The notes beneath the pieces are model-generated. The model saw only the letters and a program-made list of their open reading frames with translations. It did no database searches and was not told where the DNA came from. A DNA stretch of 64,000 bases from contig NZ_JACHXD010000003.1 in assembly GCF_014191875.1 (NCBI RefSeq), forward strand, positions 434,001 through 498,000, written 5' to 3'. Source of the stretch: Pseudoduganella violacea. Its GTDB lineage: Bacteria; Pseudomonadota; Gammaproteobacteria; Burkholderiales; Burkholderiaceae_D. Within the stretch, counting starts at the first letter, position 1. Each line of letters opens with the position of its first letter. The translations under genes were made by a program, and so were the position numbers. Positions 9,458 to 18,502 of this stretch are shown in pieces.

Positions 9458-10219
9458 CTATTTTTTGGGCAAACCGTCCTGCATGCGGCGGGCGATGCCG
9501 CGCAGGATGTTGACCTCTTCCTTTTCCAGGCCGGCGCGCGCGAACAGGCGCTTCAGGCGCGGCATCAGCTTGCGCGGGTTGCCGGCGTCGAGGAAGCCGA
9601 TCCGCACCAAGCCCTGTTCCAGGTGCGCGTACATGCCTTCGATTTCGGCCAGGCTGGCCGCTTCGCCGTGGAAGCCCACCTCGCTGGCGGCGCGCTGGCC
9701 TTCCAGCGCCGCCATGCGGCATTCATAGACCAGCACCTGGGCCGCCTGCGCCAGATTGAGCGAAGAGTAGTCGGGATTGGCCGGGATATTAATCAGCACA
9801 TTGCACTGCTCGACCACCTCGTTGGGCAGGCCGAAGCGCTCATTGCCGAAGATCAGGGCCGCTTGCAGCTCGGGCGTGGCCGCGAGCTGGCCGGCCAGTT
9901 CGCGCGGCGTCCAGACCGGCGGCGAGAATTCGCGCAGCCGGGCCGACACGGCGGCCGCGAAATTCACGCCCTCGAGCGCCTCGGCCATGCTGCCGACGAT
10001 GCGCGCGCCGGCCAGGATGTCCTGCGCCCCGCTGGCGAAGGCCACCGCCTCCTCATGCTCGAGGGCGCCGTCGCAGCGCGGATTGACCAGCACCAGCTGG
10101 GCAAAACCCATGGTTTTCATCGCTCTTGCAACAGCGCCAATATTGCCAGGACGGCTAGTTTCCACCAGCACCACGCGCAGGCGCTGAAAAAGAGTGGCTG
10201 TGATTTCGGGCTGCTTCAT
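9458..10219 (-). CDS. trmJ: tRNA (cytidine/uridine-2'-O-)-methyltransferase TrmJ
   Basis: A 253-residue SPOUT methyltransferase. The N-terminal motif VLVETSRPGNIGAVARAMK, the motif ALIFGNERFGL and the knot motif NIPANPDYSSLNLAQA are characteristic of TrmJ, which 2'-O-methylates tRNA position 32 with S-adenosylmethionine. The C-terminal extension (about residues 170-253) is the usual helical tail of TrmJ. It is divergent from suhB across a 150-bp region, a common arrangement in betaproteobacteria. Confidence 0.93.
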   Translation of the reverse strand: MKQPEITATLFQRLRVVLVETSRPGNIGAVARAMKTMGFAQLVLVNPRCDGALEHEEAVAFASGAQDILAGARIVGSMAEALEGVNFAAAVSARLREFSPPVWTPRELAGQLAATPELQAALIFGNERFGLPNEVVEQCNVLINIPANPDYSSLNLAQAAQVLVYECRMAALEGQRAASEVGFHGEAASLAEIEGMYAHLEQGLVRIGFLDAGNPRKLMPRLKRLFARAGLEKEEVNILRGIARRMQDGLPKK

Positions 10220-10369
10220 TTAAAATAGCGGAATTCGGTGCTGTGGATGGGGCCGCATTCTACCCTCTCCCGGCGCAACGCTCTTTAATTCATTCTTGTT
10301 CACACGCTGCCGCTGCCTGCCAGACGACGTCTGGCTGCGGGCGGCAACGTCTATTTTACGGAAGCTACC

Positions 10370-11161
10370 ATGCACCCAATGCTCAATACGGCCGTGAAAG
10401 CCGCACGCCGCGGCGCCGCCGTCATCAACCGCGCCTCTTTCGATCTGGACCGCGTTATCGTCAACGAAAAAGACCATAACGACTTCGTCACCGACGTCGA
10501 CCAGGCGGCCGAACAGGCCATCATCGAGGTGCTGAGCAAGGCTTACCCCGACCATTCCTTCATCTGCGAAGAGTCGGGCGCTTCCGCCAACGTGAACGAC
10601 GAGACTGAATTCGTGTGGATCATCGATCCGCTGGACGGCACCACCAACTTCATGCACGGCTTCCCGCAGTACGCGATTTCGATCGCGCTGCAGCAGCGCG
10701 GCGTCGTCACCCAAGCCCTGGTCTACGACCCGGTGCGCAACGACCTGTTCACCGCCTCCAAGGGCGCCGGCGCCTACCTCAACGAAAAGCGCATCCGCGT
10801 CAACAAGCTCGACCGCGTAGCGAATGCCCTGCTCGGCACCGGCTACAAGGTCGGCAGCCCGGCCGCCCTGCATGAATACCTGAAGATGTACGGCATCATG
10901 GCCGAACGCAGCCATGGCGTGCGCCGCGCCGGCTCGGCCGCCCTGGACCTGGCGTACGTCGCCTGCGGCCGCCTCGACGGCTTCTATGAAAAGGGCTTGA
11001 AGCCGTGGGATATCGCCGCCGGCGCCCTGCTGGTGACGGAAGCGGGCGGCATCGCCGCCGAATTCAACGGCGAAACCAAGTATATGGAAAGCGGCAATAT
11101 CGTCGCCGCCAGCCCGAAAGTCTTCGGCCAAATGCTCGGCCTGCTGGCCGAATTTGCATAA
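10370..11161 (+). CDS. suhB: Inositol-1-monophosphatase SuhB
   Basis: A 263-residue magnesium-dependent phosphatase. Metal-binding motifs are visible in order: DFVTDVDQAAE (about 38-48), CEESG (about 66-70), WIIDPLDGTTNF (about 83-94) and GLKPWDIAAG (about 211-220). SuhB hydrolyses inositol phosphates and in enterobacteria also joins the rRNA antitermination complex. The ATG at 10370 follows a weak GGAAG. A 7-bp stem with a GAC loop (GCCAGAC/GTCTGGC, 10319-10335) sits in the leader. A strong terminator follows the gene. Confidence 0.93.
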   Translation: MHPMLNTAVKAARRGAAVINRASFDLDRVIVNEKDHNDFVTDVDQAAEQAIIEVLSKAYPDHSFICEESGASANVNDETEFVWIIDPLDGTTNFMHGFPQYAISIALQQRGVVTQALVYDPVRNDLFTASKGAGAYLNEKRIRVNKLDRVANALLGTGYKVGSPAALHEYLKMYGIMAERSHGVRRAGSAALDLAYVACGRLDGFYEKGLKPWDIAAGALLVTEAGGIAAEFNGETKYMESGNIVAASPKVFGQMLGLLAEFA

Positions 11162-11193
11162 CAGCAACAACCCTGTAGAAATTGTTACAAAAT

Positions 11194-11217
11194 AAAGGGG
11201 GCGAAAGCCCCTTTTTT
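11194..11217 (+). terminator. Intrinsic terminator after suhB
   Basis: A GC-rich stem (GGGGGC/GCCCCT) closed by a GAAA tetraloop is flanked by A and T runs and ends in six T residues. It lies 33 bp after the suhB stop codon. Confidence 0.9.
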
Positions 11218-11374
11218 CGTTTCCACAGCGAAACACATTCCTGCGAACACTGTTATACTTCATCCTTGCGGACCGGCAAACTGCCCGGCCCGCACCTTGC
11301 TAATCACCAGCCAGTGCATGGCGCGGCCATGCACGCCGTGGGCCACATGCCCCGGCTACTCTGTAAAGATTTAT

Positions 11375-12805
11375 ATGCCATTTTCACAACTCGGCTTGTC
11401 TGAAGCCATTGTCCGTGCCGTGCTTGAAACCGGTTACACGACGCCCACCCCGATTCAAGCCCAGGCCATTCCGGCCGTGCTGAACGGCGGCGACCTGCTG
11501 GCCGGCGCCCAGACCGGCACCGGCAAGACGGCCGGCTTCACGCTGCCGATCCTGCACCGCCTGTCCACCGACGCCACCGGCATCAAGCTGGCCAACGCCA
11601 CCTCGCCGCGCGCCATCCGCGCCCTGATCCTGACCCCGACCCGCGAACTGGCGGCCCAGGTCGAGGAAAGCGTGCGCACCTATGGCAAGTACACCAAGCT
11701 CAATTCGGCCGTGATCTTCGGCGGCGTCAGCATCAACCCGCAGATCAAGCAGCTGCGCCAGGGCGTCGACATCCTGGTCGCCACGCCGGGCCGTCTGCTC
11801 GACCATATGTCCCAGGGCACGATCAAGCTCGACCAGATTGAAATCCTGATCCTCGACGAAGCCGACCGCATGCTCGACATGGGCTTCATCCGCGACATCC
11901 GCAAAGTGCTGGCGGCGCTGCCGCCGAAGCGCCAGAACCTGCTGTTCTCGGCCACCTTCTCCGACGAGATCAAGGCCCTGGCCGACGGCCTGCTCGACAA
12001 GCCGGCCACCATCGAGGTGGCGCGCCGCAACTCGACCTCCGAAATCATCGCGCAGAAGATCCACCCGGTCGACCGCGACAAGAAGCACCCCATGCTGTCG
12101 CACTTGATCCGCTCGCAGAACTGGACCCAGGTGCTGGTGTTCACGCGCACCAAGCACGGCGCCAACAAGCTGGTCGAACAGCTCGGCGGCGACGGCATCG
12201 GCGCCATGGCCATCCACGGCAACAAGAGCCAGTCGGCGCGCACCCGCGCCCTGAGCGAATTCAAGGACGGCACCCTGCAGGTGCTGGTGGCCACCGACAT
12301 CGCCGCGCGCGGCATCGACATCGACCAGCTGCCGCACGTGGTCAACTACGACCTGCCGAACGTGCCGGAAGACTATGTGCACCGCATCGGCCGCACCGGC
12401 CGCGCCGGCGCCACGGGCGAAGCCGTGTCCCTGGTCTGCGTCGACGAGCACGATATGCTGAAAGACATCGAAAAGCTCATCAAGCAGACCCTGCCGCGTG
12501 AAGTCATTCCCGGCTTCGAACCGGACCCGACCGCCAAAGCCCAGCCGATCCAGCTGCGCAGCGGCAGCGGCCACCACCGCAACCCGCGTCCGGGCGGCGG
12601 CGCCGGCGGACGCGGCAAACCCGGCGGCAGCGGCCAAGGCAAACCGCGCAGCGCTGCCGGCGGCAATGGTAGCGGCAATGGCGGCGCCCGCAGCCCAGGC
12701 GGCGCCGGCAGCGGTGGCGGCCAGCGTCCCGCCGCTAACCGCAACGCCCCGCGTCCCGGCGGCAGCGGCGGCGCCCAGCACCGCAGCGGCGGCCGCGGCC
12801 GCTAA
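11375..12805 (+). CDS. rhlE: DEAD-box RNA helicase, RhlE type
   Basis: A 476-residue ATP-dependent RNA helicase. Motifs in order: Q motif [11 protein letters not shown], Walker [35 protein letters not shown] (FSATFS), then the C-terminal lobe with [10 protein letters not shown] and [10 protein letters not shown]. The tail from about residue 400 is a low-complexity glycine, arginine and serine-rich segment, as in RhlE proteins that unwind structured RNA during cold growth and ribosome assembly. The ATG at 11375 is chosen because it starts with the conserved [14 protein letters not shown]; an in-frame upstream start at 11297 would add residues without homology. Repeat copy A lies directly after the stop. 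Confidence 0.92.
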   Translation: MPFSQLGLSEAIVRAVLETGYTTPTPIQAQAIPAVLNGGDLLAGAQTGTGKTAGFTLPILHRLSTDATGIKLANATSPRAIRALILTPTRELAAQVEESVRTYGKYTKLNSAVIFGGVSINPQIKQLRQGVDILVATPGRLLDHMSQGTIKLDQIEILILDEADRMLDMGFIRDIRKVLAALPPKRQNLLFSATFSDEIKALADGLLDKPATIEVARRNSTSEIIAQKIHPVDRDKKHPMLSHLIRSQNWTQVLVFTRTKHGANKLVEQLGGDGIGAMAIHGNKSQSARTRALSEFKDGTLQVLVATDIAARGIDIDQLPHVVNYDLPNVPEDYVHRIGRTGRAGATGEAVSLVCVDEHDMLKDIEKLIKQTLPREVIPGFEPDPTAKAQPIQLRSGSGHHRNPRPGGGAGGRGKPGGSGQGKPRSAAGGNGSGNGGARSPGGAGSGGGQRPAANRNAPRPGGSGGAQHRSGGRGR

Positions 12806-12811
12806 CCTCCT

Positions 12812-12938
12812 TTGATCTAACGCAAACCATGTCCACCCTGGTGCCTGACACCAGGGTCGGACATGGTTTGATCTATATCAGCAAATGTCCCACCCTGGTG
12901 TCAGGCACCACGGTGGGACATTTTTTGATCTGGCGCAA
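12812..12938. repeat. Structured repeat copy A: three FNR-like boxes alternating with two hairpins
   Basis: The region has three 14-bp boxes of form TTGAT-N4-NNCAN at 12812-12825 (TTGATCTAACGCAA), 12868-12881 (TTGATCTATATCAG) and 12925-12938 (TTGATCTGGCGCAA). Between them are two hairpins: 12824-12869 (11-bp outer stem AAACCATGTCC, inner stem ACCCTGGTG, loop CCTGA) and 12883-12923 (12-bp stem AAATGTCCCACC, inner TGGTG, loop TCAGG). The loops are reverse complements of one another. The other two copies at 42.4 and 54.3 kb have the loops in the opposite order, so this copy is inverted relative to them. It sits between the helicase stop and the next gene. Confidence 0.9.
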
Positions 12939-12990
12939 ACACCGGGGTTTGCGGGTAGGATGGGGGCTCTGCATGTGAACGGGGTTGTGT

Positions 12991-13773
12991 ATGCCGAAAC
13001 TGGCGGCGAATTTGTCGATGCTGTTTACGGAACTGCCATTTCTGGAGCGCTTTGCCGCCGCGCAGGCGGCGGGCTTTGCGGCGGTGGAGTTGCTGTTTCC
13101 GTATGCGTTTGAGGCGGAGGAAATCGCGCGGCGCTTGCAGCGCCATCAGCTGCAGCTGGTGCTGCATAATCTGCCGCCGGGCGATTGGGCGGCGGGCGAG
13201 CGCGGCCTGGCTTGCGATCCGCGCCGCCAGGACGAGTTCCGCGCCGGCGTGGCCTTGGGCCTGGAGTACGCGACGGCGCTGGACGTGCCGCGCCTGCATT
13301 GCATGGCCGGCATCCTGCCGCCCGGCCTGGCGCCGGAGCGGGCGCAAGAGACCTTGCTCGAGAATCTGCGCTATGCGGCCGACCAGTGCGCGCCGCAGGG
13401 GATTACGCTGCTGATCGAGCCGATCAATACTTATGATATTCCCGGCTATTTCCTGCGCCATAGCGCGCAGGCGCTGGCCCTGCTGGCCGCGGCCGGACGC
13501 CCCAACCTGAAATTGCAATACGATATTTACCATATGCAGCGCATGGAGGGCGAACTAGCCAATACCATCCGCGCCTGCCTGCCGCAGATCGGCCATATGC
13601 AATTGGCCGACACGCCGGGACGCCATGAGCCCGGCAGCGGCGAAATCAATTATGGCTACCTGCTGCGCCTGCTCGACGAGCTCGGTTACCAGGGCTGGAT
13701 CGGTTGCGAGTACCAGCCGCAGCATGGCACGGCGGCGGGACTGGACTGGCGCGTGCGGCTGCTGCCGTCCTGA
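12991..13773 (+). CDS. hyi: Hydroxypyruvate isomerase (TIM-barrel sugar isomerase family)
   Basis: A 260-residue member of the xylose-isomerase-like TIM-barrel family. It starts MPKLAANLSMLFTELPFLERF, the usual Hyi N-terminus, and carries LLIEPINTYDIPGYFL and GHMQLADTPGRHEPGSGEINY, where the metal-binding glutamates and histidines lie. Hyi converts hydroxypyruvate to tartronate semialdehyde in glyoxylate metabolism. No gcl or glxR gene is adjacent, so the pathway context is missing here. The ATG at 12991 is preferred over a TTG two codons earlier. Confidence 0.88.
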   Translation: MPKLAANLSMLFTELPFLERFAAAQAAGFAAVELLFPYAFEAEEIARRLQRHQLQLVLHNLPPGDWAAGERGLACDPRRQDEFRAGVALGLEYATALDVPRLHCMAGILPPGLAPERAQETLLENLRYAADQCAPQGITLLIEPINTYDIPGYFLRHSAQALALLAAAGRPNLKLQYDIYHMQRMEGELANTIRACLPQIGHMQLADTPGRHEPGSGEINYGYLLRLLDELGYQGWIGCEYQPQHGTAAGLDWRVRLLPS

Positions 13774-13859
13774 GTCCACCCCGGCTTTGCGGCGGCGCAA
13801 AGCGTCGTCCGGTACGCGGCGCAAGATGGGCTTTCCACTCTCTTCCGCGGAGGATGACC

Positions 13860-14684
13860 ATGCAAGCCCGCTCCCTTCTCCTACTCCTGGGCTGCCTGCT
13901 GCTGGCCGGCTGCGCCAGCCAGCAGCGCATGGCCGAGGTGCGCAGTTTCGCCGCCGAGGCCGACAAACTCGCCGCTTACGTCGAGCTCAGCCAGCGCTTC
14001 CGCGAAACGTACGAGCGCGAACGGCCCTACCTGCCCCCTGCCGCCGAACAGCGCGAACGCGAGACCGACCGCCAGCGCCAGCAGATGTATCCCGATCTGC
14101 TGGCCATCGAGGGCAATGTGCTGCTGTATCTGCAGACGCTGGGCCAGTTGGCCGGCGCCGAGCAGTTCAGCGCCGTGCCGCCGCTGCGGCAGTTGTCGGG
14201 CCAGATCCAAGCCTGGCCGGACAGCGGATTGAACCCGCAGCATGTGCAAGCGTATACGCGACTGGCCACGGCCATCGCGCGCTTTGCCGGCGGCCAGCGC
14301 CAGCAGCAGGCCGTGTGGGAGCTGCTGCGCGACGGCTATCAGCCCCTGCAGGACTGTCTGGCGGCGATGGCGACCGTGCTGCGCCTGTATGGCAAGCACC
14401 ACGAGAATGAGCAACGCATGGTGCTGGGCATGCTGGAAATGGAAATCCCCTTCGCCGCCGCGCCGCAAGAGCGCCTGCTGGCGGCCTTGGCCAAGGCCCA
14501 CCAGCGGGAAAAAGCCCGCGAGTACCGCCTGGTCGGCTTGCGTCAGGCCGAGGCGGCCCAGCAGGTCGAAGCGCTGCGCCAGCAGCATAGCGCGCTCTAC
14601 CAGCGCTTGGGCGCGGCCGCCGCGCCGCCGCCAGCGCAAGCCGCAACACCGGCCGCCCTGCCCCTTTCCACCCTCAGCCGCTAA
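13860..14684 (+). CDS. Predicted lipoprotein of unknown function
   Basis: A 274-residue protein with a lipoprotein signal (SLLLLLGCLLLAGC, lipid-modified cysteine at about residue 17). The remainder is strongly helical and rich in Q, R and A, with long charged stretches that suggest coiled coil. No family is recognised. The ATG at 13860 follows GGAGG with 6-nt spacing; an ATG two codons earlier overlaps that site. It is followed 12 bp downstream by another uncharacterised gene and the two probably form an operon. Confidence 0.75.
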   Translation: MQARSLLLLLGCLLLAGCASQQRMAEVRSFAAEADKLAAYVELSQRFRETYERERPYLPPAAEQRERETDRQRQQMYPDLLAIEGNVLLYLQTLGQLAGAEQFSAVPPLRQLSGQIQAWPDSGLNPQHVQAYTRLATAIARFAGGQRQQQAVWELLRDGYQPLQDCLAAMATVLRLYGKHHENEQRMVLGMLEMEIPFAAAPQERLLAALAKAHQREKAREYRLVGLRQAEAAQQVEALRQQHSALYQRLGAAAAPPPAQAATPAALPLSTLSR

Positions 14685-14696
14685 CTGGAGTCCGCC

Positions 14697-15221
14697 ATGT
14701 CGACCGTCCATCCCGCCACCGCCGCCGGCCTCGAAAGCCTGGCCGACCAATTCTCGGCCTGCGCCGACGCGCTGCACAGCCGCCTGATGTCCGCCCTGCG
14801 CCAGCCGCTGCCGCAAGACGCCGACGGCAGCCCCGCTCCGCCGCCGGCCGGCACCCTGCCCGCCGGCGGCAAGGAAGCGCCGCCGCTGTCCCAGGGCATC
14901 ACGCGCGGCGCCGCGCAACTGCTGTTCGACACCGAAGTGACGCTGCGCCAGCGCGCCAACAGCTTGTATGTGGAAGCGGCGCAGCTGAGCGTGAGCGGCT
15001 TGGCCCTGCCCCAGCAGGATTTGCTCGGCCTGGTGGCGCAGGCACGCACGCGCATCGCCCGCATCGAGCAATTGAAGGAACTGGCGGCCACGGCCGCCAG
15101 CCTGGTGGCGCTGGCGGCGGCCATCGTGGCGGCCCGCCCCCAGGACTTGCCCGCCGCCTTCAAGGAGCTCCAAGGCCATCTGGCCCGGCAGCCGGCGACG
15201 GCGGCCAAAACGGGCGCCTAA
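14697..15221 (+). CDS. Hypothetical protein, pair partner of the upstream lipoprotein
   Basis: A 174-residue alanine-rich, mainly helical protein without a signal peptide but with one hydrophobic patch near residues 135-150 (TAASLVALAAAIVAA). TGGAG precedes the ATG. No domain is recognised. Gene spacing suggests it acts with the preceding lipoprotein, perhaps at the membrane; this is inference only. Confidence 0.65.
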   Translation: MSTVHPATAAGLESLADQFSACADALHSRLMSALRQPLPQDADGSPAPPPAGTLPAGGKEAPPLSQGITRGAAQLLFDTEVTLRQRANSLYVEAAQLSVSGLALPQQDLLGLVAQARTRIARIEQLKELAATAASLVALAAAIVAARPQDLPAAFKELQGHLARQPATAAKTGA

Positions 15222-15275
15222 GAGGGCGCAATGCTATTAAAATGATAATCCCCGAATAACTTTGCGGAGATTGCC

Positions 15276-15689
15276 ATGCAATTCACTCCCTACCTGAGCT
15301 ATGGCGGCCTGTGCCGCCAGGCTTTCGAGTATTACAAGGAGCATCTGGGCGCCGGCAAGCTGGAAATCATGACCTTCCGCGACAGCCCGATGGCCGAGCA
15401 AACGCCCGAGCATTGGCGCGACAAGGTGATGCATGCCGCGCTGGAACTGGGCGACGGCGCCCTGATGGCCTCCGATTGCGCGCCCGACCAAGTGTATGAA
15501 GGCATGCGCGGCAGCTCCGTGGTGCTGAGCGCCAAAACCGATGCCGAAGCGAAGAAATTTTATGACGCCCTGGCCCTGGGCGGTTCGGTGCAGATGCCGC
15601 TCGGCCCGACCTTCTGGGCCTCCAGCTTCGGCATGGTCACGGACCAGTTCGGCGCAAGCTGGATGGTGATGTGCGCACTGCCACGCTGA
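15276..15689 (+). CDS. VOC-superfamily protein, PhnB-like
   Basis: A 137-residue protein with the vicinal-oxygen-chelate fold as in PhnB/3-demethylubiquinone-like proteins. It begins MQFTPYLSYGGLCRQAFEYY and ends with the typical FGMVTDQFGASWMV. A central HAALELGDGALMASD strand is also characteristic. These proteins bind small molecules or metals; specific functions vary and cannot be assigned here. GCGGAGA precedes the ATG. Confidence 0.85.
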   Translation: MQFTPYLSYGGLCRQAFEYYKEHLGAGKLEIMTFRDSPMAEQTPEHWRDKVMHAALELGDGALMASDCAPDQVYEGMRGSSVVLSAKTDAEAKKFYDALALGGSVQMPLGPTFWASSFGMVTDQFGASWMVMCALPR

Positions 15690-15775
15690 CGCCGCGCCGG
15701 GCTTGATCCGTCTGCGCGCCGCCAGCAAACTTCGTCCGCCTGCACTACCATGGACACTGGTGACAGGAGGCCTCG

Positions 15776-16144
15776 ATGAATGGATTGCAGCCGGATCAGC
15801 TTGCCACATTGCAAGCCACGCTGGAGCAGCGCAAGAGCGCGCTGCTGGGCCAGCTCGCGGGGTCGGACAATGTGCTGACGCGCCCGCCGGCGGTGGAGGA
15901 GGTCGAAGCCTCGCCGGCCGATAATGCCAGCAACCACACCTTGAACCAGCTGGTGCTCGAAGCCGACGAATTGAAGCTGGCCCAGCTGCGCATCGTGCGC
16001 CACGCGCTGGCCAAGTTCGCCGACGGCAGTTACGGCCTGTGCGAGAACTGCGGCGGCGAGATCGGCGTGTCGCGCCTGACGGCGCGGCCGGAAGCGGCGT
16101 ACTGCATCGCCTGCCAGACGCGCAGCGAGCGCGCCCAGCGCTGA
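15776..16144 (+). CDS. DksA/TraR-type C4 zinc-finger protein
   Basis: A 122-residue protein with a helical N-terminal hairpin and the DksA/TraR finger CENCGGEIGVSRLTARPEAAYC-x2-C near the C-terminus, where all four cysteines are present. DksA-like proteins bind the RNA polymerase secondary channel and modulate stress promoters. At 122 residues it is shorter than DksA (about 150), like the DksA-related proteins often present in several copies in this family. AGGAGG precedes the ATG. Confidence 0.85.
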   Translation: MNGLQPDQLATLQATLEQRKSALLGQLAGSDNVLTRPPAVEEVEASPADNASNHTLNQLVLEADELKLAQLRIVRHALAKFADGSYGLCENCGGEIGVSRLTARPEAAYCIACQTRSERAQR

Positions 16145-16157
16145 AGCCCGGGCCGGC

Positions 16158-16903
16158 TCAGCTCATATGCTGGCCGCCGTTGATGGCGATGTTGGCGCCC
16201 GTGATGAAGGCCGCCTCCTCCGACACCAGGTAGGCGATCAAGCCGGCCACCTCTTCCGGCTCGCCGATGCGGCCGACGGGGATTTGCGGCAGGATGCGGC
16301 TGGCCAGCACCTCGGGCGGAATCGCTTCCACCATGCGCGTGCGCAGATAGCCGGGCGAGACCGTGTTGACGGTGATGCCGTGGCGCGCCACTCCAGCGCC
16401 AGCGCCTTGCAAAAACCGTGCATGCCGGCCTTGGCCGCCGCGTAATTGACTTGGCCGAACGCGCCCTTCTGGCCGACCACCGAGGAAATATTCACGATGC
16501 GGCCCCAGCGCCGCTGCTGCATGCCTTCGATCACCTGCCGGCTCATGTTGTACACGCTGTCGAGATTGGTGCGCAGCACCTCGCGCCACAGCTCCGGCCC
16601 CATCTTGCGCAAGGTCTGGTCGCGCGTGATGCCGGCATTATTCACCAGCACGTCGATCTGCCCATGCTCGGCCAGCAGCCGCGCCACCCCCTGTTCGCAC
16701 GCGGCAAAGTCGCCCACATCGAGGCGGCAGGCGGCAAAGTCGAAACCGTCGGCGCGCTGGGCCGCCAGCCAGGCGTCGGCGCCGGCATTGGCGGGGGAAT
16801 ACGTGGTGATGACGTGCAAGCCGTCGCGCGCCAGGCGGCGGCAGATCACCCCGCCCAGACCGCCCATGCCGCCCGTGACCAGGGCCACGCGTTGCTCATT
16901 CAT
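16158..16903 (-). pseudogene. phaB: phaB-like acetoacetyl-CoA reductase, interrupted by a one-base frameshift
   Basis: Two overlapping frames together encode one short-chain dehydrogenase of about 248 residues, the size of PhaB (NADPH-dependent acetoacetyl-CoA reductase of PHB synthesis). The first frame (ATG at 16903, GGGAGG upstream) gives VALVTGGMGGLG, NNAGITRD, the catalytic serine in NISSVVGQKGAFGQ and YAAAKAG. It runs correctly to KALALE. The second frame resumes with VARHGITVNTVSPGYLRTRM and ends GANIAINGGQHMS. The join needs one extra G near 16390-16396, where GGAGTGG should read GGAGGTGG. Either the gene is inactivated or the sequence has a single-base error. The product would lie in the PHA pathway with the phasin at 614-1120. 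Confidence 0.85.
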
Positions 16904-16957
16904 ATTGCCTCCCTTGTGTTGGATCAAACCAGTCTAGGGGCGGGGGCCGGCGGACGT

Positions 16958-16971
16958 TTGATCGGCGTCAA
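16958..16971. promoter_or_regulatory. FNR/ANR-type box between phaB and the universal stress protein gene
   Basis: TTGAT-CGGC-GTCAA fits the FNR/ANR inverted repeat TTGAT-N4-[AG]TCAA. It is central in the divergent region, 55 bp from the phaB start and 59 bp from the stress-protein start. Universal stress proteins are known FNR/ANR targets in other Proteobacteria, so oxygen-limited induction is a reasonable inference. Confidence 0.6.
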
Positions 16972-17029
16972 TCCTGTGCGGGAACGCTGCCGTGCGCAAA
17001 GCCTGTCGCGCGCGGCCTATAATTCCAGC

Positions 17030-17938
17030 ATGGCATACAAAACGATCCTGGTCCATGTTGACGATGCGCCACATGCCGCCGCCCGCATCCTGATGGCGGC
17101 GGAACTGGCCTTGCAGGACGGCGCCCATCTGATCGGCGCCGCCATGACGGGCGTCTCGCGCTTTCTCTACCAGAACGAGATGGTCGACGAGCAAGACCCG
17201 AACCTGGCGCTGCACCTGGACTTCCTGCGCCAGCGCGCGCGCCGCGCCCTGGTCCAGTTCGGCCCCCATGTGCAGGCGCTCGGCTTGCGCTCCTTTGAAG
17301 AGCGCCTGCTCGACGACGAGCCGGGCGCCGGCCTGAGCCTGCTGGCCCGCCACGCCGACCTGGTGGTGCTGAGCCAGGCCGATCCCGAACGGCAGGGCGC
17401 GCCGCTACCCGATTACCAGGCCCAGGTGCTGACCGATGCCGGCCGCCCGGTCTTGCTGGTGCCGCATGCGGCGCGCACGGCCAGCGCCATCGCCGTCAAT
17501 GCGGCCGGCGTGGCCAGCGCCGGCGCGCCGGCGCCGGGCCAGCATGTGCTCGTGGCCTGGAACGCCAGCAAGGAGGCGGCGCGCGCGCTGCATGAAGCGC
17601 TGCCGCTGCTGGCGCGCGCGGCCAGCGTCCACCTGGCCATTTTCGACGCCGAGCTGCGGCCCGGCGTGTATGGCGACAAGCCGGGCGAGGACGTGCAGCG
17701 GTGGCTGGAACGCCATGGCATCCACGCCGGCATCGTGCTGCGCCAGAGCGCGCGCCAGGGCTTGCTGAAACGGCCGGCCGATATCGGCGACGCCTTGCTG
17801 GCCCTGGCCAGCGAACTGGGCAGCGATCTGCTGGTGCTGGGCGCCTACGGCCATTCGCGCTTCCGCGAAACCCTGCTGGGCGGCGTCACGCGCACCGTGC
17901 TGGAAAGCATGCACTTGCCGGTGCTGATGGCGCACTGA
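17030..17938 (+). CDS. Universal stress protein with tandem USP domains
   Basis: A 302-residue cytoplasmic protein made of two UspA domains. The first (about 1-145) begins MAYKTILVHVDD and ends GRPVLLVPH; its ATP-loop glycines are poorly preserved. The second (about 165-302) ends LGAYGHSRFRETLLGGVTRTVL, which matches the ATP-binding G-2x-G-9x-G(S/T) motif. It is divergent from phaB, with an FNR/ANR-type box between them, which suggests induction under oxygen limitation. Confidence 0.88.
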   Translation: MAYKTILVHVDDAPHAAARILMAAELALQDGAHLIGAAMTGVSRFLYQNEMVDEQDPNLALHLDFLRQRARRALVQFGPHVQALGLRSFEERLLDDEPGAGLSLLARHADLVVLSQADPERQGAPLPDYQAQVLTDAGRPVLLVPHAARTASAIAVNAAGVASAGAPAPGQHVLVAWNASKEAARALHEALPLLARAASVHLAIFDAELRPGVYGDKPGEDVQRWLERHGIHAGIVLRQSARQGLLKRPADIGDALLALASELGSDLLVLGAYGHSRFRETLLGGVTRTVLESMHLPVLMAH

Positions 17939-17963
17939 GGGTGGCGCGCCGCGGCCGCCGGGC

Positions 17964-18323
17964 CTAGGCGCCGGACTGCCAGTTCTGGCTGCGGATCTTG
18001 GCCACCTGGCGTTGTGCCAGCCACTTCCACAATTGCAGGGCGTCTTCCTGCGCCACGGCCATCTGGCGCGGACTGGCGAGCGCGATTTCGCAATCGCGGT
18101 CCGACCATTCTTCGAAGCGGACGTTGCCGTCCGCCGACACTTCCATCTGGTACATCAGGCCGTCGTCGTAGCCGAAACGCAACACCGCGCTGCCCGGACT
18201 GCCGTCCACCACGGGCGCCTTGCCCGCATACACTTCCGCCAGGGCGGCGGACAGCTGGGCTTCGGTCGGCGCCGAAACATTGCGGCCGTCGGGCCGCGTG
18301 AGCACTACCCACGCCTGTGTCAT
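17964..18323 (-). CDS. Conserved hypothetical protein
   Basis: A 119-residue soluble protein (MTQAWVVLTRPDG... ending AKIRSQNWQSGA) without signal peptide or membrane segment. The first half looks like a beta-rich module and the second half ends in a helix with tryptophans. No domain is recognised. GGGGAG with 8-nt spacing precedes the ATG, and the leader contains a short GGAGACCTCC palindrome covering that site. Confidence 0.7.
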   Translation of the reverse strand: MTQAWVVLTRPDGRNVSAPTEAQLSAALAEVYAGKAPVVDGSPGSAVLRFGYDDGLMYQMEVSADGNVRFEEWSDRDCEIALASPRQMAVAQEDALQLWKWLAQRQVAKIRSQNWQSGA

Positions 18324-18502
18324 TGGAGGTCTCCCCTCTCGTCAGCATCATGGCTGATCCGGTACCGCGCGCGCGGCGCAGTGAAGCAGCTAAGTTTATT
18401 GTAGCAACTCTCCTACCAAATATTACCGCCCGACCAGAAAATCGCCGGCCCGCCACAACACCACGGACCGGCCCGGCATGCGCCCTTGTATCACGTTCCG
18501 CC

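Noticed and set aside
10319..10335. Leader hairpin of suhB as a riboswitch
   Set aside because: It is a 7-bp stem with a 3-nt loop and no conserved riboswitch core or alternative terminator.
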